DNA from: JAEUSE01 sp964648985
GTDB lineage: Bacteria; Patescibacteriota; Doudnabacteria; UBA920
DNA length: 64,000 nucleotides
Assembly: GCA_964648985.1 (NCBI GenBank)
Contig: CAZYMS010000001.1
Span: 1-64,000 of the forward strand
Direction: 5' to 3'
In this document: positions 24,541-32,879 of the stretch, one piece after another
Layout: every line of letters begins with the position of its first letter
Numbering within the stretch: the stretch's first letter is position 1
The notes under the pieces: model-generated
What the model was told of the DNA's origin: nothing
Seen by the model: only the letters and a program-made list of their open reading frames with translations
Databases searched by the model: none
Position numbers and translations under genes: made by a program

Positions 24541-25488
24541 TTATTCTTCGTATTCCTTACCCGTAAGCTGTAGATACACGTCTTCAAGCGATGCAGTCCG
24601 AACCGTAAAACCACTAAAACTAACATTATATTTTTTTAATGCCTCTACAACACTACCGATAGTGTCCAACGATGCAATCTCTAGTAAGACTTTTGGGTTT
24701 TGATTGTAGACCTTTGTAATTTGCTCTCCAAGGCCCGTCCAAATACCAGCAGGCAATTCCACTGTAGTTAGAAAACTAACTTGGGTGGTATGGGCGAGGT
24801 CATTAATAAGACGCTTTGGTTCGTCAATCTTTAAAATCTGCCCACGATCCATTATAGCCACGCGGTTACACAGAAATTCCGCCTCTTCCATGTAGTGCGT
24901 AGTCAGCACAACTGTGGTGCCGCGACTATTTATTTGTTTAATCAGGCTCCACATGTCGCGCCTGGCACGAGGATCGAGCCCTGTAGTTGGTTCATCGAGA
25001 AATATAATTTCTGGATCATTGACCAAACTTGTGGCAATAGTAAACCGCTGTTTCTGCCCACCAGACAAATTTTTCACCCTCTCTTTTGCCTTCTCCTGAA
25101 GACCAACAAAACCCAAAAGCTGCATGGGATCCTTTTTAGTTCCATAAATAGAAGCAAATAAGGTAAGTAGTTCTACTAGCGTGAGCGCAGGCAAATACTC
25201 GCTGCTCTGGAGCTGCACCCCTATCCGCCTTTTAATGGCATGGCTGCTGTCTATATTATCCAAACCTAACACCACAACACTGCCCGAGGTTTGTTTTCGT
25301 ATGCCTTCTATAATCTCAAGTGTAGTGGTCTTACCAGCACCGTTTGGTCCCAAAATACCAAATACTTCTCCTGCATGCACCTCAAACGACACACCCCGCA
25401 GCGCCTGAAACAATTTTTCTCCGGCTTCGTTCACACGAGATAATTCGTATTCTTTTTTAAGAGCCACGACCTGTATCACATCTTCCAT
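24541..25488 (-). CDS. ABC transporter ATP-binding protein (ABC-2 exporter)
   Basis: The 315-residue nucleotide-binding subunit partners the permease immediately downstream. It shows Walker A GPNGAGKTT (~47), the Q-loop at VQLQSSEYLP, signature LSGGQKQR (~142), Walker B IIFLDEPTTGLDP (~162) and the switch His in TTHYMEEAE. The ~75-residue C-terminal extension after the core is typical of DrrA/CcmA-type exporters of drugs or polymers. TACCAT with an extended TGA lies 6 nt before the ATG, which predicts a leaderless mRNA. Confidence 0.93.
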   Translation of the reverse strand: MEDVIQVVALKKEYELSRVNEAGEKLFQALRGVSFEVHAGEVFGILGPNGAGKTTTLEIIEGIRKQTSGSVVVLGLDNIDSSHAIKRRIGVQLQSSEYLPALTLVELLTLFASIYGTKKDPMQLLGFVGLQEKAKERVKNLSGGQKQRFTIATSLVNDPEIIFLDEPTTGLDPRARRDMWSLIKQINSRGTTVVLTTHYMEEAEFLCNRVAIMDRGQILKIDEPKRLINDLAHTTQVSFLTTVELPAGIWTGLGEQITKVYNQNPKVLLEIASLDTIGSVVEALKKYNVSFSGFTVRTASLEDVYLQLTGKEYEE

Positions 25489-25494
25489 GCATAT

Positions 25495-25503
25495 ATGGTA
25501 TCA
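25495..25503 (-). promoter_or_regulatory. Extended -10 promoter of the ABC operon
   Basis: TGaTACCAT on the minus strand, 6 nt before the ATG of the ATPase. The same TACCAT hexamer is used before the gene at 40525. Confidence 0.6.
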
Positions 25504-25599
25504 CGCATTAAAAAAGAGCAGAAGTACTCAATGTAAAATGCTACAATACAATAAATACAGGGAATTAAATACCTAGCGCACATAACCTTTAGCATTTGT

Positions 25600-26880
25600 A
25601 TGCCAACAACACCGTTTCCAAATGGTTTTTTCTGGGGGACTTCTACAGCCAGCCACCAAATAGAAGGCAACACCACAAACGACTGGTCAGAGTTTGAACA
25701 AGAACAGGCCGCTCGACTAGCCGCAGAGGCACCTCGGGCATTTGCGAAACGCTCCCCCATTTGGGAACAGATTAAGGCGGAGGCTACGGACCCGCAAAAC
25801 TATATATCTGGCGTATGTGATGACAGCTATAACAGATGGCCGGAAGATATAGCGCTTTTAAAATCCTTGGGGGTAAACTCCTACCGCTTCTCTATTGAAT
25901 GGTCCCGCATAGAACCTGAGTTTGGCCGCATAAACACAGAGGCGCTCGCGCATTACCAAGACATAATTAGCACGCTCAAGGCAAACAATATAGAGCCTTT
26001 TGTTACCATTCTACACCGAACCGTACCCGTATGGTTTAGGAATCAGGGTGGCTGGGCACAGGCAGAATCTGTTCGCACATTTACACTCTACGGCAAATTA
26101 CTAGCAGATACCTTTGGTTCAAGTATTACCTATTGGACTATTTTAAACGAACCAGTACTAAACGTGGGTGGTGGATATGCTGCAGGGAATATCCCACCGA
26201 ATAGAAAAAATATAGCTGCAGCGCTCGCTGCATACCGCAACATGATTCGTGCCCACAACGAAACATACGCGGCCATAAAACAGGTTAATAGTAGTGCGCA
26301 AATTGGCTGTGCCCACGCAGCAGTATATGCAGAAGCAGAAGACGGGCATTGGTACAACAAGTTATTGGTGAATGCAATACATTACTTTGCTAATTGGAAA
26401 TTTCTAAACGGCATTCAAAACTATACGGACTTTATTGGAATACAATACTACACCCGTGGTGTTATAGGCTTCCGCAAAAGTAAGTATCTTATTCCGCTAC
26501 CAGGAGAAATACGGCAGCCCGGACCCGCAAGCGATATGGGACAGGAAATCTATCCAGAGGGCCTGTACAAATATGTGAGCATGGTTTGGCAACGATACAA
26601 AAAGCCAATTATAATAACTGAGAACGGTATAGCTGACAGAAACGATCAATATCGTGCACAGTATATTACGGACCACATAGGACAAGTGCAAAAACTTCTT
26701 GCGAGAGGAATTGATATGCGAGGCTATTTTTACTGGTCACTTCTCGACAACTTTGAGTGGGACAAAGGTTTCTGGCCACGATTTGGCCTCGCTGAGGTAG
26801 ACAGAAATACCCAGAACAGGGCATTTCGACCAAGCGCAAAAGCATACCAAAAAATCCTAAAATCAAAACTACCAGACTAA
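25600..26880 (+). CDS. Glycoside hydrolase family 1 (beta-glucosidase-like)
   Basis: The 426-residue cytoplasmic enzyme is a retaining beta-glycosidase with a TIM barrel, slightly shorter than typical GH1. The N-terminal GH1 signature FFWGTSTASHQIEG (8-21), the acid/base Glu in WTILNEP (~183) and the nucleophile Glu in IITENGIAD (~345) are all present. The aglycone-site segment SLLDNFEWDKGFWPRFGL closes the barrel. No signal peptide is seen, so it probably acts on imported or internal glycosides. The natural sugar cannot be told from sequence. It sits among secreted, carbohydrate-type surface proteins and is divergent from the ABC operon. Confidence 0.93.
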   Translation: MPTTPFPNGFFWGTSTASHQIEGNTTNDWSEFEQEQAARLAAEAPRAFAKRSPIWEQIKAEATDPQNYISGVCDDSYNRWPEDIALLKSLGVNSYRFSIEWSRIEPEFGRINTEALAHYQDIISTLKANNIEPFVTILHRTVPVWFRNQGGWAQAESVRTFTLYGKLLADTFGSSITYWTILNEPVLNVGGGYAAGNIPPNRKNIAAALAAYRNMIRAHNETYAAIKQVNSSAQIGCAHAAVYAEAEDGHWYNKLLVNAIHYFANWKFLNGIQNYTDFIGIQYYTRGVIGFRKSKYLIPLPGEIRQPGPASDMGQEIYPEGLYKYVSMVWQRYKKPIIITENGIADRNDQYRAQYITDHIGQVQKLLARGIDMRGYFYWSLLDNFEWDKGFWPRFGLAEVDRNTQNRAFRPSAKAYQKILKSKLPD

Positions 26881-26893
26881 CGCCTGGTAGTTT
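26866..26893. terminator. Terminator overlapping the GH1 stop codon
   Basis: Perfect 10-bp stem (26866-26875 with 26884-26893). It has only a weak T tract on the plus strand and A-rich sequence upstream, so it may serve the convergent surface-protein gene as well. Confidence 0.6.
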
Positions 26894-26909
26894 ATCTTTA
26901 CTAGAACCC

Positions 26910-29600
26910 CTAGCGATAATACTCGGGAGGAATACAGAAGTTACTTGCCCAACCTGCAGAGTACTGCTTTGACAAAGCCTGATCATTGAACACCAAAGTA
27001 TATATAGCGTATCCTGGTGCTTTTACCGTATAAGGAAGACCGGCAAATACAAACGTATTCAAGTTCACTGTTGTCTTTAAAGCAATATCGGGAAGCTGCT
27101 CGGTTTGGCCAGTCATCGTGTTTACATACACACCTGTAACTTTATCCGTGGGCTTAAGTGCATATCCAGCTGGCGCATGCTCAATCTGTCCAACAGCCTG
27201 AATCTGGGTATATTGATTTTGCGTAGGACACAAAGGTATGCCATTTGACGGAATACTTAGGCTAAGCTTTGTTGTTTTAGCACATGGTCCTGGTTCTGGC
27301 AGAGTCCGCATTATCTTAGTTACCCCACCGTGGATAAATGTGTATGTATTCTGAGTATTTCCAGCACCGAGCTGAATAGAGATAAGGCCGGAACGTATTG
27401 CCACTCCTTGGTAGTTTTCTGCGGTTGAGCTAAGCGTGCTTTCGCCAGCACCGCGGGCAGTATACTGGAATGTATCGGCTCCAGCTCCGCCACTGGCCGA
27501 ACATATGTACATAACTTCGGGTACGACTGGTTCGGCAACAGGGACCTGGTACGCACCGTTCTTGGCCGCGCCCACTAATTTTAGTTCACTAAATGCAAGG
27601 GCAGGAACAGTAGTAGCACCAGGGCTTAATATGGTCGGAGCACTAAAGTACACTCGAACGAAACGACCAAGACCAGATGTCTGCAACCCCACCCACGCAC
27701 CTGGAGCGGATGCTGTGGAAGGAAAATGATGTTCACTAAAACCATCATAGTTATTTGAGTTAGCGTAATCATCGTACACACTGATACCATATCGGACATA
27801 GGTACCATTCCCTGTAAGCTGGGGTTTTAGACAAAGCTTGCTAATTTTGAACTGTTCACCTAAGTCCAAAGTTATCCAGTAACTTGAGGTATTATTTGGA
27901 CCAGACCATACTGTATTCTGGTCGCCATCAATCAACTTTTTCGCATTTGCTGTAGTGTCGCCAGCGACATTTGGAATAATGTTTAGTGGGCGTATATAAC
28001 TATTGGAATCACAAGACGCATTCGGGTCGAGCGCTACCGGCTGCGGAGGGGTCGGAGCTGAAACAACCTTTACCGAACACTGCGCACTCTTTGCACCTGA
28101 ATACACCACCACAGCAGCAGGATATTCATAGGGTGTTAGACCATCGCTGTAGGCAGCAAAGGAAGGGGTGATAAAAGGCGCAGATACATAATTAATTACT
28201 GGAAGAGCGTCCATAGCAGTCCAACGGTAACTAGACTCTCCGTCACCGCCTAAGGCAGTAAACTTAATAGGTTTACCGGCTTCAACTGTTGGGCTTGCAG
28301 AAGCGCAAGATAACGAAACTGGGGCAGGGGGGGCAGGATTCACTGCAGGACAAGTTGTAACCCTAAGCACAGATACACCAGTCGGAAGCAATTGACCATT
28401 CGCACGGAGCTCTAACACGCCGACCTGAGAAAGATTTGTTTCAGCTGCATTGGCCTCAATAAGCTCGTTAAAGTTAAAGCACCAAGAATTAAAGACAGCA
28501 AGGGATGGTATGCCAATAAGTCCATTATCCCCAACCAAGTATACGGTACCGGCCTTGTTCACCAGCTGACCCACCCTCACCGGAGCAACTGGTGCTGGAG
28601 GAGCTGTGGCCGTAACCACAATAGTACAATTTGCTTGAGTAGTATAATTATCTACTGTAACAGTCTTGTTGCCCGGCGTACTGTAAGTAACTACAAGACT
28701 ATTTCCACTCCTTATAGAAGAACTTGCTCCAATAGCAGACCACGTGTACGTAACGTTCGCTGTGCCAGTAGCGTTAGTGGTAACTGTAGCTGGCTGACCC
28801 ACACCTACGCTCTGGGTTCCTGGAGTACAGGAAAGTGTAGCGGGTGCCGGATTCACTGCAGCAACGGTTACCTGACAAGTTGCAGTTTGATTTCCTGAAG
28901 CCACTGTCACAGTCTTACTACCTGCTGATGCGTAGGAAAGCACATAGCTTGCACCGCTGGCAGTAGCAGGAGTTGCTCCGGTTGAAGTCCAAGTATAGCC
29001 ACCAACACCACCAAGGGCGGTAAAGGTAACTTGCTTACCGACCTCTGTGGTCTGTGGGTTAGGATTACAAGTGACCCGTGGGACTTCTAAAGGTGCTGGA
29101 GCTACAGGCGCACAGTCGGTCGCAGCATTTAAACTTATGGTAACAGTTGCGGTACCGTCTTTTATTTGTACTGGGGTTTTCACCTGTCTGTTCCCAGATT
29201 TTGTTGTCTGTATTCGAGTTGTAAACGTCTCTATCCTAAACGCATCACCAACTCTCGCAGCCTGAACTGTGTATTTACCAGAACCCGTTCCCTGTGTAAA
29301 TGGTTCTGTATTAGCTCCTTTAAAGAGCTTATAGCCTTTATTTCTTCCGATATTCCAATAGAGGGTCGTTTCTGCTGTAGCGCCGTTGCATACAGAAATC
29401 GGATTTGGATCCGCGTAGATCATCTTAGCACTTGCGTCACTCGTATTTGCTGTTGGCTGACCAAAGGCCACCGGCCCCCCAATAGGGGCACCAATAACAA
29501 CAGATGCGACAAGCGCAAGACTACCAATTGCAAGAGAGGCTACAACAGGGATACGATGTGAAACCACCCTGCTCACCCATGAGCGTGCATTTTCCGACAT
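26910..29600 (-). CDS. Large membrane-anchored surface protein with Ig-like and F5/8-type C domains
   Basis: The 896-residue protein has an N-terminal signal anchor (about 15-40). A PNPISVC/YWN module follows, shared with the 812-residue surface protein. Several PKD/Ig-like beta-sandwich domains (about 170-340 and 450-530) have the pattern VTCNPNPQTTEVG and SAGSKTVTV. Residues ~560-690 look like an F5/8 type C (discoidin-like) glycan-binding domain: IDGDQNTVWSG, YWITLDLGE and FSELKLVG. A further beta-rich tail completes it. The role is probably adhesion or glycan binding on the cell exterior (inference). Its promoter has TTGCAG-17-TATAAT, and the ~64-nt A-rich leader contains a small hairpin. 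Confidence 0.75.
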   Translation of the reverse strand: MSENARSWVSRVVSHRIPVVASLAIGSLALVASVVIGAPIGGPVAFGQPTANTSDASAKMIYADPNPISVCNGATAETTLYWNIGRNKGYKLFKGANTEPFTQGTGSGKYTVQAARVGDAFRIETFTTRIQTTKSGNRQVKTPVQIKDGTATVTISLNAATDCAPVAPAPLEVPRVTCNPNPQTTEVGKQVTFTALGGVGGYTWTSTGATPATASGASYVLSYASAGSKTVTVASGNQTATCQVTVAAVNPAPATLSCTPGTQSVGVGQPATVTTNATGTANVTYTWSAIGASSSIRSGNSLVVTYSTPGNKTVTVDNYTTQANCTIVVTATAPPAPVAPVRVGQLVNKAGTVYLVGDNGLIGIPSLAVFNSWCFNFNELIEANAAETNLSQVGVLELRANGQLLPTGVSVLRVTTCPAVNPAPPAPVSLSCASASPTVEAGKPIKFTALGGDGESSYRWTAMDALPVINYVSAPFITPSFAAYSDGLTPYEYPAAVVVYSGAKSAQCSVKVVSAPTPPQPVALDPNASCDSNSYIRPLNIIPNVAGDTTANAKKLIDGDQNTVWSGPNNTSSYWITLDLGEQFKISKLCLKPQLTGNGTYVRYGISVYDDYANSNNYDGFSEHHFPSTASAPGAWVGLQTSGLGRFVRVYFSAPTILSPGATTVPALAFSELKLVGAAKNGAYQVPVAEPVVPEVMYICSASGGAGADTFQYTARGAGESTLSSTAENYQGVAIRSGLISIQLGAGNTQNTYTFIHGGVTKIMRTLPEPGPCAKTTKLSLSIPSNGIPLCPTQNQYTQIQAVGQIEHAPAGYALKPTDKVTGVYVNTMTGQTEQLPDIALKTTVNLNTFVFAGLPYTVKAPGYAIYTLVFNDQALSKQYSAGWASNFCIPPEYYR

Positions 29601-29670
29601 ATTTATTTTTTATTTAGTTTATTTTTTGTTTCAGTTCCCTATTTTGGGGAATTTGTAACTTTGTAGAACC

Positions 29671-29699
29671 ATTATATCACAATAATCGTCTTACTGCAA
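29671..29699 (-). promoter_or_regulatory. Promoter of the 896-residue surface protein gene
   Basis: On the minus strand: TTGCAG (29694-29699), 17-nt spacer, TATAAT (29671-29676) with an extended TGA. It is divergent from the promoter at 29716. Confidence 0.8.
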
Positions 29700-29715
29700 G
29701 ACATACTCATCGCTT

Positions 29716-29744
29716 TTGACAGAAACATGCTCGATCAATACAAT
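29716..29744 (+). promoter_or_regulatory. Strong promoter of an orphan short transcript
   Basis: TTGACA (29716-29721), 17-nt spacer, TACAAT (29739-29744). No long gene starts behind it: a 21-codon ORF begins 7 nt after the -10, and a terminator follows at 29854. Confidence 0.75.
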
Positions 29745-29751
29745 ATTATTA

Positions 29752-29817
29752 ATGCACCCACAAACATATTCAGAAATTGCTGCCACTGCGATAGATATGT
29801 CCCGCCCTCCACGGTAA
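29752..29817 (+). CDS. Candidate 21-residue leaderless micro-ORF (leader peptide?)
   Basis: The ATG lies 7 nt after a consensus promoter, the same geometry as the leaderless housekeeping genes here. It encodes 21 residues (MHPQTYSEIAATAIDMSRPPR gives the whole product) and ends with TAA. No residue is strongly enriched, so classical amino-acid attenuation is not obvious. The sequence AAGGCT, overlapping the stop codon (29816-29821), is identical to part of the right arm of the terminator at 29854-29875. It could pair with the left arm as an antiterminator. It may be a leader peptide controlling the SAM-hydrolase-like gene, a small protein, a small RNA with a chance ORF, or a gene remnant. Confidence 0.35.
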   Translation: MHPQTYSEIAATAIDMSRPPR

Positions 29818-29853
29818 GGCTTTTTGTATGGATGCGACATTTTAGCCCATTGT

Positions 29854-29883
29854 AGCCTTCGCCGTTGCGAAGGCTGTTTTTTT
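29854..29883 (+). terminator. Terminator or attenuator upstream of the SAM-hydrolase-like gene
   Basis: Perfect 9-bp stem (29854-29862 with 29867-29875), 4-nt loop, then seven T (29877-29883). It ends 37 nt before the next ATG. No annotated plus-strand gene precedes it except the micro-ORF. Confidence 0.85.
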
Positions 29884-29920
29884 CTCTCATTACTTATTTC
29901 TAACTACTAATAACTATACT

Positions 29921-30733
29921 ATGCTCCCAACATTCTATATTTCTGACTGCTTTGACGATAACGTGCGCGGCCGGTACGCAGCGCGCATAGCCACTACAGT
30001 ACCACAAGCAGGACCAGTGCAATTTATTGGTGCCCAAAACGACTTAGAAGCTGCGGGCAACCTGGTTGATGTGCTCGACGGACTTGAAGGCGCTGAGTCT
30101 ATTATATTTGTAAATGTTGCACCGCGCGGTACAGTCAAAACCATTTGGCCAAACGGTACCCCCTTTGGGTATACAAAGTTCAATAATGCTCACATATTCA
30201 CTACAGTAGATGGGTATACGTTGAGCTTACTTAAAAAAATTTCGAAGCAACCAATTACAGTAGCCGTATACGACATCCCCACGGTAGTAAGCTCGCTCAC
30301 TCCGGATATTGCTTTACAAAAACACATAGTTAACAGCCAGTTTAGAAGTTTTGACTTCCTTCCACGTATAGCAGGACATGTACTCAACGGCAACACAGTG
30401 CCCTCCACGGAATTCACAGCCATACCGAATGCACCCGCGGCAGTGTGGTGGACCGACAACTTTGGCAATGCAAAACTTACTCTAACAGCAGAAGAAGCAC
30501 ACTGTACCATAGGGCAAACTGTTCGAGTAAGAATTGGCAATGCAGACCACTCTCTCATCTACTATAATAGATTAAAAGATTTGCCTCATGGCGAGCTTGG
30601 TATATACACAGGTAGCTCCGGGTTTGGGAACTTGCGGTTCCTAGAAATTACCAAACAAAAAGGTGAATCACTCAGCATAGACACCAGCAAGCCTTTAGGA
30701 ATTATTTCGGGTAATCTTATAACATTCATATAA
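29921..30733 (+). CDS. SAM hydroxide adenosyltransferase (DUF62)-like protein
   Basis: This 270-residue protein resembles the DUF62 family, which hydrolyses S-adenosylmethionine to adenosine and methionine. The N-terminal half has the alternating strands and helices of that fold, with IIFVNVAPRG and PFGYTKFNN. The C-terminal ~80 residues form a small beta-barrel opened by WWTDNFGN, matching the family's D-x-FGN turn. The catalytic Asp region at the N-terminus (FYISDCFDDN) is only loosely conserved, so activity is uncertain. A terminator 37 nt upstream separates it from the orphan promoter; it could be expressed by read-through or from a TACTAA just upstream. The assignment rests on motif resemblance. 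Confidence 0.55.
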   Translation: MLPTFYISDCFDDNVRGRYAARIATTVPQAGPVQFIGAQNDLEAAGNLVDVLDGLEGAESIIFVNVAPRGTVKTIWPNGTPFGYTKFNNAHIFTTVDGYTLSLLKKISKQPITVAVYDIPTVVSSLTPDIALQKHIVNSQFRSFDFLPRIAGHVLNGNTVPSTEFTAIPNAPAAVWWTDNFGNAKLTLTAEEAHCTIGQTVRVRIGNADHSLIYYNRLKDLPHGELGIYTGSSGFGNLRFLEITKQKGESLSIDTSKPLGIISGNLITFI

Positions 30734-30770
30734 ATACCACCTACGTCCACTATGCTTGTAGTGGGCGTTT

Positions 30771-30779
30771 TGGTATGCT
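30771..30779 (+). promoter_or_regulatory. Extended -10 promoter of uvrB
   Basis: TGGTATGCT, ending 6 nt before the uvrB ATG; leaderless geometry. Confidence 0.6.
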
Positions 30780-30785
30780 ACGAAT

Positions 30786-32852
30786 ATGAAATTTGACCTT
30801 CAAAGCAAATACAAACCTGCTGGTGACCAACCCGGGGCAATTGCCGGTATCCTTAAATCTCTGAAGTCGGGAAACAAACATCAAACCCTTTTAGGTGTCA
30901 CGGGAAGTGGCAAGACTTTCTCCATGGCAAATGTGGTACAAGACCTGCAGCGCCCTACACTGGTCATGTGTCACAACAAAACCCTTGCAGCACAGCTGGC
31001 AAGTGAGTTTCAAGAATTTTTTCCAAATAATGCCGTACATTATTTTGTCTCGTATTACGACTACTATCAGCCAGAAGCGTACATTCCGCGATCTGATACA
31101 TTTGTAGAAAAAGAAACCCAGATAAACGAAGAAATAGACAGGCTCCGCAATGCTGCAACACAAAGCCTACTGACCCGAAAAGACGTACTAATAGTTGCGT
31201 CTGTTTCATGTATTTATGGACTTGGCAATCCCGCGAACTACATGGAGCTTTCTATGGAGATTAAACGCGGACAACAGCTCAAGCGAGATAAACTATTACG
31301 CAGGCTTACCGATTTACAATTTCACCGCAATGACTTTGATTTGAAGCGCGGCACCTTTAGGGCACAGGGTGACACCCTGGAAATAGTACTCGCAAGCGAG
31401 GACACACTCATTCGCTTAGAATTTTTTGGTGATGAACTAGAAAAAATTGAACGGCGCGACGTACTCACAGGAGAAACGTTAGAAGTGCTGGATAGCATAC
31501 ACATATTTCCTGCAAAGCACTTTGTGGCAACTGAAGACGCGATACATACAGCTATAGAAAATATTCGGAACGAACTCCTTGAGCAGCTGGCGGTACTGCG
31601 CGGGCAAGGAAAAATACTTGAAGCAGCACGTCTTGAGCAACGCACAAACTTTGACTTGGAAATGCTCACCAATACTGGTTTTGTGGCGGGCATAGAGAAC
31701 TATTCAAGGCATATGGATGGTAGGCAAGCTGGCGAGCCGCCTTCTACGTTGATTGATTATTTTCCCGATAACTTTTTACTGTTCATAGACGAGTCACACC
31801 AAACTATTCCGCAAGTTGGCGCCATGTATAATGGCGACCGCGCTCGCAAAACCACACTGGTAGATTACGGTTTTCGATTGCCCAGCGCTATGGACAATCG
31901 CCCACTGCAATTCGCTGAGTTTGAAAAAAAGGTGGATCAAGTTGTATATGTATCTGCCACTCCGGGGCCCTACGAGCTGCGCAAAAGTCTGGAGGAGAAC
32001 AAGACGATCTCCCGTCCTGGCTCACAACTCAAGTCTCACGGCTCAAGTCTCGACCTAAAGGGTGTTACAGTGGTAGAGCAGATCATTCGCCCAACAGGAC
32101 TGGTAGACCCGACCATAGAAATAAAACCAATTAAGAACCAAGTAGACGACTTGCTTGAGCAGATTCAGACGCGCGTAAAAAAACATGAGCGCGTATTGGT
32201 GACCACCCTCACAAAGCGCATGGCAGAAGAGTTAACTGAGTATCTCAAAGAGGCAAATGTAAAAGTACAGTATATTCACTCCGAAGTAGATACAATGGAG
32301 CGCATAGAAACACTGCGCGATTTGCGCTTAGGAGTATACGATGTACTAGTTGGTATAAACCTTTTACGTGAGGGATTGGACTTACCGGAAGTTTCCCTGG
32401 TGGCAATACTCGACGCAGACAAAGAAGGATTTCTTCGAAGTGAAACTGCCTTCATGCAAATAATTGGTCGCGCTGCCCGCCACTTACACGGCCACGTTAT
32501 TATGTATGCAGACCGCATGACCGGCTCCATGGATCGCGCCATAAAGGAAACAACCAGACGCCGCGCTCTGCAACAGAAATACAACGAAGATCACGGTATA
32601 ACACCGAAAGGCATACAAAAAGCCATAGCAGACACACGCATGGCAGGAAGCAAAGTCCCCGAAACACTTCCCGGCAGCAGCATACAAGAAGTAGACCCGG
32701 GCAAGCTTAACAAAGAGGAACTGAAGTACTATTTGGAAGAACTTGAAAACCAAATGGACCTTGCGGCAAAGAATCTTGAGTTCGAACTCGCTGCAACTCT
32801 CCGCGATAAAATAACTGCAGCAAAAAAGTTATCAAAATTAAAGAAAAAATAA
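30786..32852 (+). CDS. uvrB: Excinuclease ABC subunit UvrB
   Basis: The 688-residue protein is the damage-verifying helicase-like core of nucleotide excision repair. It shows Walker A GVTGSGKTFS (~38), the beta-hairpin region YYDYYQPEAYIP (~93), DESHQT (~337), VEQIIRPTGLVDP (~430), GINLLREGLDLPEV (~522) and IGRAARH. The C-terminal UVR motif that binds UvrC is at the end (LEELENQMDLAAKNLEFE). A heptad-repeat insert at residues ~412-424 (SQLKSHGSSLDLK) sits just before the conserved VVEQIIRP segment, where other UvrB proteins have a shorter sequence. A TGGTATGCT box ends 6 nt before the ATG. It may be followed by the MFS gene in the same unit. Confidence 0.97.
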   Translation: MKFDLQSKYKPAGDQPGAIAGILKSLKSGNKHQTLLGVTGSGKTFSMANVVQDLQRPTLVMCHNKTLAAQLASEFQEFFPNNAVHYFVSYYDYYQPEAYIPRSDTFVEKETQINEEIDRLRNAATQSLLTRKDVLIVASVSCIYGLGNPANYMELSMEIKRGQQLKRDKLLRRLTDLQFHRNDFDLKRGTFRAQGDTLEIVLASEDTLIRLEFFGDELEKIERRDVLTGETLEVLDSIHIFPAKHFVATEDAIHTAIENIRNELLEQLAVLRGQGKILEAARLEQRTNFDLEMLTNTGFVAGIENYSRHMDGRQAGEPPSTLIDYFPDNFLLFIDESHQTIPQVGAMYNGDRARKTTLVDYGFRLPSAMDNRPLQFAEFEKKVDQVVYVSATPGPYELRKSLEENKTISRPGSQLKSHGSSLDLKGVTVVEQIIRPTGLVDPTIEIKPIKNQVDDLLEQIQTRVKKHERVLVTTLTKRMAEELTEYLKEANVKVQYIHSEVDTMERIETLRDLRLGVYDVLVGINLLREGLDLPEVSLVAILDADKEGFLRSETAFMQIIGRAARHLHGHVIMYADRMTGSMDRAIKETTRRRALQQKYNEDHGITPKGIQKAIADTRMAGSKVPETLPGSSIQEVDPGKLNKEELKYYLEELENQMDLAAKNLEFELAATLRDKITAAKKLSKLKKK
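32021..32055 (+). repeat. Five degenerate CTCANNN heptads inside uvrB
   Basis: CTCACAA, CTCAAGT, CTCACGG, CTCAAGT, CTCGACC in tandem, in frame. It encodes a surface-loop-like insert. Confidence 0.8.
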
Positions 32853-32879
32853 CATTATACTCTACATCTTTGAATTCAG

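Noticed and set aside
24522..24626. 35-residue N-terminal extension of the ABC-2 permease
   Set aside because: It overlaps the end of the ATPase gene in another frame and is not family-like; the ATG at 24521 starts the usual permease N-terminus.
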